DNA from: Rickettsiales bacterium
GTDB lineage: Bacteria > Pseudomonadota > Alphaproteobacteria > Rickettsiales > Deianiraeaceae
NCBI GenBank assembly: GCA_947424985.1
Contig: CANDYN010000005.1
Span: forward strand, 1-20,982
Length of the DNA: 20,982 bases
Direction of reading: 5' to 3'
Of the stretch, positions 7,317 through 14,784 are shown in pieces (position 1 is the first letter of the stretch; each line of letters begins with the position of its first letter). The position numbers and the translations under genes are program-made. Under the pieces are notes generated by a model that was given only the letters and a program-made list of their open reading frames with translations, was not told the DNA's origin and did no database searches.

Positions 7317-8002
7317 AAATAGCAATATTGTCAGACATTCATGGTAATCACATTGCACTGGATAGAGTGTTGGATAGCATGAGTAATGTCAAAATTGATT
7401 ACTATTTTATACTTGGCGACTTAGTTGGATATTATTACCATCCGGATAAAGTATTGGCATCCTTAAATAAATTAAAAAATGTTTTTTATATTAAGGGTAA
7501 TCATGAATATATGCTAGAAGCTGCCATGAAAAGTAACGATGCCGCAGAAGAAATAAGAAAGAAATATGGACTTGGAATAGATTACGCTATCAAAAAACTA
7601 ACCTCAAATGAAATTAATTTTTTAACCAACTTACCAGATATACTTGAGCTGTCACTGGCGGAAAAAACATTCTTATTGGCACATGGCTCCCCATGGAAAA
7701 ATGATCAATATATATACGAAGACTCAGAAGAAAGTCTTTTTTTAAAATTAGATACCTATAACAAAGATTATATATTGCTTGGTCATACTCACAGATTTTT
7801 CCATAAGAAGCTATCAAATACAACCGTTATTAATTCAGGATCTATAGGGCAGTCTAGAATCAAAGGAGGTATTGCAAATTACTGCATTTTAGATATCACA
7901 ACCGGACAAATAGATCATATGAGTGTTGATTTTGATATTACACAAATTATAAAAGAGGTATCCGATGATTGTCCATATTTATCTAAGATTCTAAAAAAAT
8001 AA
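7313..8002 (+). CDS. Calcineurin-like metallophosphoesterase (YfcE/MJ0936-like)
   Basis: A 229-aa metal-dependent phosphoesterase of the compact prokaryotic class. The five metal- and phosphate-binding motifs are in order: SDIHGN (D8, H10), GDLVG (D36), GNHE (N63, H64), HGSP and GHTHR, then INSGSIGQSR, which is typical of the YfcE/MJ0936 group. No signal peptide or membrane segment is seen, so it should act in the cytoplasm. The physiological substrate cannot be read from sequence; enzymes of this group hydrolyse phosphodiesters or phosphomonoesters in vitro. It overlaps pseG by four bases (ATGA), so the two are translationally coupled, which suggests a role in sugar-nucleotide or surface-glycan metabolism, though the known pseudaminate pathway needs no phosphatase. 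Confidence 0.85.
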   Translation: MKIAILSDIHGNHIALDRVLDSMSNVKIDYYFILGDLVGYYYHPDKVLASLNKLKNVFYIKGNHEYMLEAAMKSNDAAEEIRKKYGLGIDYAIKKLTSNEINFLTNLPDILELSLAEKTFLLAHGSPWKNDQYIYEDSEESLFLKLDTYNKDYILLGHTHRFFHKKLSNTTVINSGSIGQSRIKGGIANYCILDITTGQIDHMSVDFDITQIIKEVSDDCPYLSKILKK

Positions 8003-8049
8003 TTTGCTTTTAATAATTTTATCAGTATAAACACGTATTTGTCGTGACA

Positions 8050-8907
8050 ATGGTTACTCAACACCCATATGGCTTTTACCATATTTCCCCGTTGCCAACT
8101 AATGAATTTTTAAATGATTATTATTCAGGTAAATATTATCAAAAACATCCATCATCAACATATCAAGCCGAATACACAGCAAAGGAAATGCTGCAAATAG
8201 AGCATCAATCTCTTTTAATTGATTATGTATTAAAAAATGTATTAAAAAAAGATTTAAAAAATGCCCTGGATCTTGGCTGTGGCGAAGGATTCGTATCGCG
8301 TTACTTGCACGAAAAAGACTATGAAGTAACCTTATGTGATCACTCTTCATATGGCATTGCCAAATTTAATAATCATCTGCTAGATTTTTTTACACAAGGA
8401 GATGTATATAGTGTTTTAGAAAAAAAAGCGGTATATGATTTTATTAACTTTAAAAACGTTTTAGAGCACGTACTGGATCCTGTTGATGTTTTATTAAAAA
8501 TAAAGAAATTAATGCATAAAGATTCTATATTGAGAATTCAAGTACCAAATGATTTTTCGTCGTATCAAAAAATGCTCAATAAAGAGTATAATGTGCCTGA
8601 ATACTTTGTTAGTCCACCAGATCATTTATCGTATTTTAACTCGCATTCTCTGTTAAATACGTTAGAAAAATGTGGATATAAAGTCGATTTACAGCACGGA
8701 GATTTTCCAATAGAGATTTTTTTAGCAAATCCGTCGTCTAATTATGTTACTAATAAAGAAATGAATGGTAAAAATGCACATAATGCAAGAGTTGATATTG
8801 ATAATTTTATCTTTGATAAGGGATATGACGTATATTTATCTTATATGATGGCTAGTGCAAAAGCCGATATAGCACGCAGCTTAATCTTTTACTGTCATGT
8901 TACATAA
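8050..8907 (+). CDS. Class I SAM-dependent methyltransferase, surface-glycan type
   Basis: A protein of 285 residues with a Rossmann methyltransferase core: SAM-binding LDLGCGEG at about 73-80, an acidic DHSS after strand 2, NVLEHVLDPVDVLLKIKKLM and RIQVPNDFSSYQ. The flanks match, from memory, a subfamily found in O-antigen and nonulosonate loci: an N-terminal HPYGFYHISPLPTNEFLNDY segment and a C-terminal GDFPIEIFLANPSSNYV...GKNAHNAR motif. It probably methylates a sugar hydroxyl or amine, or an intermediate of this island; the acceptor is unknown. A GTG at 8044 would add two residues; the ATG is chosen because the subfamily starts just before HP-GFY. It overlaps the next gene by 11 bases, so the two are probably co-translated. 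Confidence 0.82.
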   Translation: MVTQHPYGFYHISPLPTNEFLNDYYSGKYYQKHPSSTYQAEYTAKEMLQIEHQSLLIDYVLKNVLKKDLKNALDLGCGEGFVSRYLHEKDYEVTLCDHSSYGIAKFNNHLLDFFTQGDVYSVLEKKAVYDFINFKNVLEHVLDPVDVLLKIKKLMHKDSILRIQVPNDFSSYQKMLNKEYNVPEYFVSPPDHLSYFNSHSLLNTLEKCGYKVDLQHGDFPIEIFLANPSSNYVTNKEMNGKNAHNARVDIDNFIFDKGYDVYLSYMMASAKADIARSLIFYCHVT

Positions 8908-9841
8908 AAAAAAACTCTTATTTACTTCTTGTGGTGGTGACTTGGGGTATTCTGTAGGTAAAATTATCAAACAATATAAACATTTATATGATACAGTTGG
9001 TTGTGATGCTACCGAAGATCACATTGGTCAATTTGTTTATGATGTTATACATAAAGTTCCATATACCAAAGAAGATGGTTACTGTGACGCGTTAAAGAAA
9101 ATCGTAGAAAACGAAAAAATAGATTTAATCATACCCCTGTCAGATTATGACATAGCTTTTTTTGCAAAAAACAATATCGACTCAATAAACAATGTTCCAA
9201 TTTTAAAAATAAATAATAATTTATTAAACATTTGTTTAAGTAAATACAACACAGCTATGTTTTTAAAGCAAAATAACCTTCCATATCCATGGACTGTTAT
9301 TGTAGATGACACTCCGCCATCATCTTTACCTTGTATATTAAAACCAATAAAAGGTTGTGGAAGCCGCAATGTGTCAATAATTGAACAATATCTATCCCAA
9401 GACGAAATAAAAAAATATGAAAACAATTATATATACCAACAACTTATTGTATCCAAAGATGAGTATACATGCTGTATTTATAAAAATGATGATTTTATTG
9501 AAACAATAATATTAAAAAGGGAATTAAAAAATGGCATGACAAATATGGCATTGGTTGTACAAAATGAAACAATAAACACTTTATTGTATGAATTGGCAAA
9601 AAAGCTTAATTTTAATGGCAGTATTAACATACAATTGAAAATATCAAACGAACAAACACCATTAATATTTGAAATTAATCCAAGATTCTCAAGCACAGTT
9701 CACTTTAGACATGCGGTAGGTTTTTGTGACTTAATTTGGTGTATTAATGATTATTTTAATATCAAGAATCAAATTAATTATATACCTAAACTTGGAGCAA
9801 AGATGTATAAAACATACGATGAAGTTATTATTAACACATAA
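8897..9841 (+). CDS. ATP-grasp family ligase
   Basis: A 314-aa protein with the layout of carbamoyl-phosphate-synthase-like ATP-grasp enzymes. The N-terminal Rossmann-like part has LLFTSCGGDLGYSVGKIIK and the DLIIPLSDYDIAFFAKN segment. The central part has SKYNTAMFLKQNNLPYPWTV and CILKPIKGCGSRNVSII, carrying the ATP-contacting lysine and flexible glycine loop. The C-terminal grasp has QLIVSKDEYTCCIY and the metal-binding LIFEINPRFSS (E and N of the ExN motif). Such enzymes join a carboxylate to an amine, thiol or other nucleophile through an acyl-phosphate. Substrates are unknown. It ends the pseG operon and overlaps the methyltransferase by 11 bases. Because PseH is not found, it is a candidate for N-acylating a sugar amine; that is speculation. 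The gene looks even more AT-rich than its neighbours. Confidence 0.82.
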   Translation: MLHKKKLLFTSCGGDLGYSVGKIIKQYKHLYDTVGCDATEDHIGQFVYDVIHKVPYTKEDGYCDALKKIVENEKIDLIIPLSDYDIAFFAKNNIDSINNVPILKINNNLLNICLSKYNTAMFLKQNNLPYPWTVIVDDTPPSSLPCILKPIKGCGSRNVSIIEQYLSQDEIKKYENNYIYQQLIVSKDEYTCCIYKNDDFIETIILKRELKNGMTNMALVVQNETINTLLYELAKKLNFNGSINIQLKISNEQTPLIFEINPRFSSTVHFRHAVGFCDLIWCINDYFNIKNQINYIPKLGAKMYKTYDEVIINT

Positions 9842-9880
9842 ATAATATAATACTTTATACCCAAATATAACTATTATAAC

Positions 9881-9908
9881 TTGACTTTTATGATCCTCAC
9901 AAAAGAAT
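9881..9908 (+). promoter_or_regulatory. Candidate promoter of pseI
   Basis: TTGACT (9881-9886, 5 of 6), a 16-base spacer and AAGAAT (9903-9908, 4 of 6) lie in the 91-base gap before pseI. The -35 starts 52 bases before the ATG. Apart from this and runs of A/T, nothing else was seen in the gap. Confidence 0.35.
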
Positions 9909-9932
9909 ATCACGTAGAATTGAAATAAAAAT

Positions 9933-11006
9933 ATGCTAATAAAAAATCATAATTTACTGGAATCAACCTTTATCATAGCAGAACTCTCTTGTAATCATCT
10001 AAATGATATAAACATTGTAATGAAAACAATTGAAGCAATTGCAAAAACCGGTGCAAACGCCTTAAAGGTACAAACCATGCTCCCGGAAACAATGACACTT
10101 AATTGCACAAACCAGGATTTTGTAATTTCCGGTGGAACAGCATGGGACGGAATGACATTTTGGGATCTATATCAAGAAGTTGATCTTCCACTTGAGTGGC
10201 ATGAAAAAATTAAACAAAGATGTGATGAACTTGGACTGATATTCTTTTCAACCCCATTTGGCCGTGGCTTTGATAATATTCCAGACCCAACAGACTTCCT
10301 TGAAAAATTAGGTGTACCTTGCTATAAAATCGCATCTTTTGAAATAACCGACATTCCACTGATTAAACATGTTGCATCAAAAAAGAAGCCCATTATTATG
10401 TCCACCGGTGTTGCAGAATATAATGATATAAAATTAGCCGTAGAAGCATGTAAATCAGTTGGAAATGAGGAAATTATTTTACTTAAATGCACATCTGCAT
10501 ATCCTACGCCAGTTGAAGAGGTAAATCTTCGTCAAATGGTTCAAATGAAAAACGATTTTGAAACTCTTGTTGGAATATCCGATCATAGCATGTTCGACGA
10601 AGTTGCGATTAGCTCAGTTGCACTTGGTGGATGCGTAATTGAAAAACATGTAATTTTAGATAGAAAACTTGGTGGTCCAGACGCCGGCTTCTCAATGGAG
10701 CCACATGAATTTAAAAAAATGGTTGATTCGGTTCGTAAGACGGAAAAATTATTGGGCAAGGCAAATTATGACTTAACAGATAATCAAAAAAACTCCAGAA
10801 ATTTTGCACGCTCTTTATACATCGTTAAAGATGTAAAAGCCGGAGATATAATTACAAACGAAAATATTCGCTCAATACGTCCAGGTTTTGGCCTACACCC
10901 AATGTATCTAGATAACCAAAACCCTAAATGTATTTTAGGTAAGAAATTTTCATTAGATATTGCAAAAAATAATAGATTGGAGTTAAAGCACGTAAATCAA
11001 GAATAA
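9933..11006 (+). CDS. pseI: Pseudaminic acid synthase (PseI)
   Basis: Condenses 2,4-diacetamido-2,4,6-trideoxy-L-altrose with phosphoenolpyruvate to give pseudaminic acid. The 357-aa protein is a TIM-barrel NeuB-type synthase with a C-terminal SAF (antifreeze-like) domain from about residue 290. PseI-type signatures: FIIAELSCNH, GANALKVQTMLPETM, GGTAWDGMTFWDLY, FFSTPFG, YKIASFEITDIPLIK, LLKCTSAYPTP, GISDH, VIEKHVILDRKLGGPDAGFS, and RSIRPGFGLHP in the SAF domain. The GGT-WDG and FEITD segments favour PseI over sialic-acid NeuB or LegI. It probably has its own promoter and faces the convergent glycosyltransferase gene 39 bases downstream. Confidence 0.95.
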   Translation: MLIKNHNLLESTFIIAELSCNHLNDINIVMKTIEAIAKTGANALKVQTMLPETMTLNCTNQDFVISGGTAWDGMTFWDLYQEVDLPLEWHEKIKQRCDELGLIFFSTPFGRGFDNIPDPTDFLEKLGVPCYKIASFEITDIPLIKHVASKKKPIIMSTGVAEYNDIKLAVEACKSVGNEEIILLKCTSAYPTPVEEVNLRQMVQMKNDFETLVGISDHSMFDEVAISSVALGGCVIEKHVILDRKLGGPDAGFSMEPHEFKKMVDSVRKTEKLLGKANYDLTDNQKNSRNFARSLYIVKDVKAGDIITNENIRSIRPGFGLHPMYLDNQNPKCILGKKFSLDIAKNNRLELKHVNQE

Positions 11007-11050
11007 TGCTATTGCCTTCTTATTTAGTCGTAATTATAAAGCATATTATT
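11002..11050. terminator. Possible bidirectional hairpin between convergent genes
   Basis: AATAATGCT (11002-11010) and AGCATATTATT (11040-11050) pair with a two-base bulge across the 39-base gap between convergent pseI and the GT8-like gene. The stem is AT-rich with a long loop, and its ends lie inside both stop-codon regions. It is plausible as a weak two-way terminator only because of its position. Confidence 0.25.
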
Positions 11051-11726
11051 TAACCAAACACCTATTCATATCATCCCTCTCATCAAGCCACTCCTTTGCA
11101 TAAGAACAATCTTGATAATCTTTAAAATAAGGACCACCCTCTGTATAATGTAAAATCGATACCTCGTTAAGTGGTATAGTCGGATAATAGTCAACTAAAT
11201 AATTCCAAGCAAGCGGTAATTCACCTATTAAATCATCACTTTCAAGCCAATTAAAACGATGAAGGTCAAGACCTGAAGCGGCATTAACATACTCCGGAGT
11301 TAACACTTTACACTTGGCACAATTAATAAGCATCACAGACGACCAGTTTTTCTTTGCGTACGGCAATTGATTTTGCCCAAGAAACTTTTCACCTTCTTGT
11401 ACAATATGCTCATGTTTTACGCACATAACAGCATACTTGTCGTCCCTCATTTCCCAAAGTTTTGCAATATCATCAAGAGCCAATATATCATTATCCATAA
11501 AAATTGCCCATCCTTCATAATTAGATAGATATGGCACTAAAAAACGAGACATGGAAAATTCCGTAGACTGCGTTTCATTTCTTTGACGAGAATAAATTCC
11601 CTTTAAATGCTTAAGATTGATTGGTGTAAAACTTACCGGCTTTGATGATCTCATATTGATGCTGTGCTGTGCTACATTATAAGGTGAAACCACTTGATTA
11701 TCAAATCCAATAAAAATTTTAATCAT
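11046..11726 (-). CDS. Glycosyltransferase, GT8-like (alphaproteobacterial type)
   Basis: A 226-aa GT-A-fold glycosyltransferase with no signal peptide or membrane helix. It begins MIKIFIGFDNQVVSPYNVAQ, followed by SKPVSFTPINLKHL, the QSTEFSMSRFLVPYL segment and the metal-binding DXD motif in WAIFMDNDIL. Later come KNWSSVMLINCAKC, GLDLHRFNWL, and SILHYTEGGPYF, where the histidine is the usual second metal ligand. The pattern matches a conserved glycosyltransferase seen in many alphaproteobacteria, related to GT8. Donor and acceptor are unknown. It is last in the minus-strand block, six bases after the GT-B-like gene, so it should be co-transcribed with pseB and pseF. Confidence 0.85.
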   Translation of the reverse strand: MIKIFIGFDNQVVSPYNVAQHSINMRSSKPVSFTPINLKHLKGIYSRQRNETQSTEFSMSRFLVPYLSNYEGWAIFMDNDILALDDIAKLWEMRDDKYAVMCVKHEHIVQEGEKFLGQNQLPYAKKNWSSVMLINCAKCKVLTPEYVNAASGLDLHRFNWLESDDLIGELPLAWNYLVDYYPTIPLNEVSILHYTEGGPYFKDYQDCSYAKEWLDERDDMNRCLVK

Positions 11727-11732
11727 AAAAAA

Positions 11733-13034
11733 TCAAACTAACTCCGCTAAACTAATATCCTTCTGTGACAAAAATTTCAACACCGTATCCCTCTCTGCTT
11801 CAGTATAAGATCTATAGTTTTTATTACCTTTTGCCTTTTCAATTTCATCAATCAAATCATCCCTGGTTGATATAGAATATGTTTTAATCAAATTGTCAAT
11901 ATAATTTCTATTTGATGTCGTTCTAGAAAGATGCAAAACTGGCTTATCCAATATAATAGCCTCATATATCACAGAAGTAGAGGTAAATAAAATCAAATCT
12001 GTGGTAGCAAATAATGACGAAGTGCTGTATTTATCATTATCAACAATCAAAGCACCATTCAAACTAGCATTCTTCCGCAAAAGATTTGCAATATCCTTTG
12101 CCCACCCCCTCGTATGCATCTGAATTGTTAAATGCACATTGTCTATCATTAAAATAGTATTAATGATGCGATATATTTCTTCTAAAAAATAATTTGCAAT
12201 TGGCTTGTGAATTAAAAGCAATATCTTTAGCTTATTTTTTGGCAATATTCCATTTAATTCATCGATCTGACTCTTAAATTCATTTTGTAATAATGAAATA
12301 TACTCCCTGGAAAATCGATATGACCCAATATTATAAACAGTTTTACCAGCGCCCTCCAACTCTTTCGACAATCTTTGTTTAGATATTTCATCATATACAA
12401 CTACAATATCTGTTGGTAATTGATATTCTACTGATACCGATTTCTTCGTTAAATGAGTATTATAAACCAAATCATTATCATAATTTATAACCGCATGATT
12501 GTACATAATAATTTTAGCATTTATCTGCCTCGCTATTTCACAAAATTGAACCTGGGGATAGACAGCCCTTTGCTCTATATCAAAAAAAAGATTTTTAATA
12601 TTATCAATATTTACATAATTTGATAAAAAAGACTTGGCAATATATAAACTTTTATCATACGATAAACTATATTTTGTAACAGCAAAGTTATACAGTTTAT
12701 TTAAAATATACCGGCATGGTTTATTCACAAAAGGTAGCTTACCAATAATTTTGCCAAAAAGATGATATATTCTGGAAAAAATATTCAATTTCTTATTTAA
12801 AAATAATGAACTATTATAAATAATACCCTTTGCATCCAACCAAGAATAAAAATTTATAACCTGAAAACCAATTTTCTTTAAATAAACAAGCCTAGGATTT
12901 AATTCCAATTCTTCGTTACTAATAATAATGATCAAACATTTCTCTTTTTTATCAAGAAAGTCTTTATATAAAATAGCAGTTAAGTGATCAAGATCGTTAT
13001 TACTTCTTGCTAAAAATATTGATATATCTTTCAT
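11733..13034 (-). CDS. Putative GT-B-like surface glycan glycosyltransferase
   Basis: A 433-aa protein not recognised with certainty. The N-terminal part (MKDISIFLARSNNDLDHLTA, then an acidic/hydrophobic alternation) resembles the first Rossmann domain of GT-B enzymes. The middle has IIMYNHAVINY and DIVVVYDEISKQRL, then IGSYRFSREY. The C-terminal domain has LKILLLIHKP, VHLTIQMHTRG and the telling ATTDLILFTSTSVIYEAIIL followed by DKPVLHL, the nucleotide-sugar-binding pattern of capsule-type and CDP-glycerol-type transferases. No clear membrane segment. Its ATG overlaps the pseF stop (ATGA), so it is coupled to CMP-pseudaminate synthesis and is a candidate pseudaminyltransferase; that assignment is contextual inference. 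Confidence 0.6.
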   Translation of the reverse strand: MKDISIFLARSNNDLDHLTAILYKDFLDKKEKCLIIIISNEELELNPRLVYLKKIGFQVINFYSWLDAKGIIYNSSLFLNKKLNIFSRIYHLFGKIIGKLPFVNKPCRYILNKLYNFAVTKYSLSYDKSLYIAKSFLSNYVNIDNIKNLFFDIEQRAVYPQVQFCEIARQINAKIIMYNHAVINYDNDLVYNTHLTKKSVSVEYQLPTDIVVVYDEISKQRLSKELEGAGKTVYNIGSYRFSREYISLLQNEFKSQIDELNGILPKNKLKILLLIHKPIANYFLEEIYRIINTILMIDNVHLTIQMHTRGWAKDIANLLRKNASLNGALIVDNDKYSTSSLFATTDLILFTSTSVIYEAIILDKPVLHLSRTTSNRNYIDNLIKTYSISTRDDLIDEIEKAKGNKNYRSYTEAERDTVLKFLSQKDISLAELV

Positions 13035-13720
13035 ATATTGTCTATATTAAATTTAATCTCAGCCATTTTCCAATCTTGTAAATTGTCAATATCTTGTGCT
13101 TGCATTTCTGAAATTTCAATATGCCTTGTTTTATCTAATATCTTACCGGTTTGCAAAAAATTATTTACCCTAAAAAAATAAAATTGACCCGGATCATAAT
13201 ATCTATCCTCCAAATCCTGTGATCTTTTGTTAAACATAGCCGGATTAGCCGGTTCGATAAAATCATCATTACCAAGCCTCAAACTCCGCTCTATTGGATT
13301 GCCATATTTTACAAGTGGCATGACGGTATTACACAATTCATCATTTATCAAAATATTATAAGCATTAAATAATATATCTTTTGTTGTAAATGGATTTGCT
13401 GGATATATACAGCAACAATTATCAAAACTATCACCACGTTTTGTATATTCCTGTAAAACTTCCAATAATACATCACTAGTAGTAGCAAAATCATCAGAAT
13501 TTTTCTCTGAACGCATGAATGGGACTTTTGCACCAAACTGTTTAGCAACCTCCGCAATCTCTTCATTATCAGTTGAAACCATAATCTCGTCAAACACTCC
13601 GGACTGTAGTAGGGCATTAATTGGATAATAAATAATTGGCTTATCAAAAAAGTCTTTAATGTTTTTACCAGGTATTCTCCTAGATCCACCCCTTGCTGTT
13701 ATGATTGCAATATTTCTCAT
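13031..13720 (-). CDS. pseF: Pseudaminic acid cytidylyltransferase (PseF)
   Basis: Last step of the pathway: couples pseudaminic acid to CMP using CTP, giving the donor used by glycosyltransferases. The 229-aa protein has the CMP-nonulosonate synthetase P-loop-like motif ARGGSRRIPGKNIKDF (residues 9-24), FDEIMVSTDNEEIAEVAKQF, GAKVPFMRSEKNSDDFATTS, YPANPFTT, and the PseF-specific RSQDLEDRYYDPGQFYFFR and QAQDIDNLQDWKMAE. These favour PseF over NeuA or LegF. It lies nine bases after pseB and overlaps the next gene by four bases, placing it in the middle of a four-gene minus-strand operon. Confidence 0.95.
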   Translation of the reverse strand: MRNIAIITARGGSRRIPGKNIKDFFDKPIIYYPINALLQSGVFDEIMVSTDNEEIAEVAKQFGAKVPFMRSEKNSDDFATTSDVLLEVLQEYTKRGDSFDNCCCIYPANPFTTKDILFNAYNILINDELCNTVMPLVKYGNPIERSLRLGNDDFIEPANPAMFNKRSQDLEDRYYDPGQFYFFRVNNFLQTGKILDKTRHIEISEMQAQDIDNLQDWKMAEIKFNIDNI

Positions 13721-13729
13721 TGTTTATTT

Positions 13730-14722
13730 TTATAAAACTTGCTTTAAAAAATCCAATACCACCATATCATCAAGCATTTCATTTTCACCACTGCTATATT
13801 CAAAAACCTTAGCTTTTTTATTTCCATAATGCTCACTGTTTATAGTTGCAACGTTTGGCAATACAATATAATACTTATCATTTTCAATTGCATTGCGAGA
13901 CTCTTCAGTCGTCATAAGTGTTTCATGAATTTTTTCACCGGGTCTTATGCCAACAATTTCCTGCTCTAATTCGGGTGCCATAATCTTTGCCAACTGCGTT
14001 ATTTTGATAGATGGAATTTTCTTAATAAAAAGCTCACCGCCAATACTTTGCTCTATGCAATCAAGCACCATATCAACAGAATCTGCCAAAGTTAACCAGA
14101 ATCTTGTCATATCTTCATGTGTAATGGGAATTTTTTTAGCACCACTTTTAATTAATTTATCAAAAAATGGAATAACCGAACCACGCGACGCAGCAACATT
14201 TCCATATCTTACAACAGAAAACGTAGTTTGCCCATCTCCAACATACGCAGAACCGGACAAAAATAATCTATCAGAACATAACTTCGTAGCACCATATAAA
14301 TTAACAGGTGCACAGGCTTTGTCGGTACTCAACGCCACAACCTTTCTAACGTTATTAGCAATTGCGGCCAAAACAATATTTTGCGCACCCAAAACATTGG
14401 TTTTTATACACTCAAAAGGATTATACTCAGCTGCAACAATTTGCTTCATAGCGGCAGCATGAACAATAATATCAACGCCTTTACATGCCATCTTCATTCT
14501 TTCTACATCTCTAATATCCCCTATAAAAAAACGAATTTTATCCTTATTAGCTATAATAATAGGATCTTGCTGCATAATAAATTGCTTATACTCATCACGA
14601 GAATATATAATCAATTTCTTAACTTTCGGATATTCCGTAAGAATCTTATTTATAAATGCATTACCGAAACTTCCCGTTCCACCTGTTATTAATATAACTT
14701 TATTGTCGACAAAATTTATCAT
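13730..14722 (-). CDS. pseB: UDP-N-acetylglucosamine 4,6-dehydratase (inverting) PseB
   Basis: First committed step: converts UDP-GlcNAc to UDP-2-acetamido-2,6-dideoxy-beta-L-arabino-hex-4-ulose, inverting C5. The 330-aa extended SDR protein has the NADP-binding ILITGGTGSFGNAF (residues 10-23), YSRDEYKQ, GDIRD, the AAAMKQIVAAEYNPFECIKT region typical of PseB/FlaA1, catalytic T133-D134-K135 in STDKA, and Y143xxxK147 in NLYGATK. MTRFWLTL and IRPGEKIHE also match. The open frame extends upstream to a TTG at 14779, but the ATG at 14722 is chosen because family members begin five to eight residues before the VILITGG strand. It starts the minus-strand operon, divergent from the second GT-B-like gene, with 62 bases between the two start codons. 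Confidence 0.95.
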   Translation of the reverse strand: MINFVDNKVILITGGTGSFGNAFINKILTEYPKVKKLIIYSRDEYKQFIMQQDPIIIANKDKIRFFIGDIRDVERMKMACKGVDIIVHAAAMKQIVAAEYNPFECIKTNVLGAQNIVLAAIANNVRKVVALSTDKACAPVNLYGATKLCSDRLFLSGSAYVGDGQTTFSVVRYGNVAASRGSVIPFFDKLIKSGAKKIPITHEDMTRFWLTLADSVDMVLDCIEQSIGGELFIKKIPSIKITQLAKIMAPELEQEIVGIRPGEKIHETLMTTEESRNAIENDKYYIVLPNVATINSEHYGNKKAKVFEYSSGENEMLDDMVVLDFLKQVL

Positions 14723-14724
14723 TA

Positions 14725-14784
14725 TTTTCTTGATAATTAAAATGCGTTGACTATCTATAGCAGATTTTATAATAATCAAGAAAA
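14725..14784. repeat. 10-bp inverted repeat bracketing the divergent start codons
   Basis: TTTTCTTGAT (14725-14734) and ATCAAGAAAA (14775-14784) are perfect inverted repeats separated by 40 bases. The right arm directly touches the ATG of the + strand gene; the left arm, read on the minus strand, ends two bases before the pseB ATG. Both genes therefore begin ATCAAGAAAA-(0-2 bases)-ATG. It may be a duplicated ribosome-binding/start context, a paired operator, or both. Confidence 0.6.
14747..14773 (+). promoter_or_regulatory. Promoter candidate for the GT-B-like/pseC operon
   Basis: TTGACT (14747-14752, 5 of 6) and a perfect TATAAT (14768-14773) are separated by 15 bases. A start about seven bases after the -10 would leave a leader of only about five bases, so the message would be nearly leaderless; no Shine-Dalgarno is seen before the ATG at 14785. 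On the other strand TTGATT (14779-14774) with TATAGA after 14 bases is a poorer candidate for pseB. Confidence 0.5.

Noticed and set aside
13348..13689. 113-codon minus-strand open frame
   Set aside because: Lies in another frame inside pseF; low-complexity Leu/Ile/Tyr translation without motifs.
13947..14462. 171-codon open frame on the + strand
   Set aside because: Shadow of pseB, whose motifs and catalytic residues are unambiguous on the minus strand.
14723..14779. TTG-initiated 19-residue N-terminal extension of pseB
   Set aside because: The extension precedes the conserved SDR start, lies in the divergent promoter region and has no counterpart in the family.
14725..14784. FNR-like site (TTGAT and ATCAA half-sites)
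   Set aside because: The half-sites are 40 or more bases apart instead of the four-base spacing required for an FNR box.
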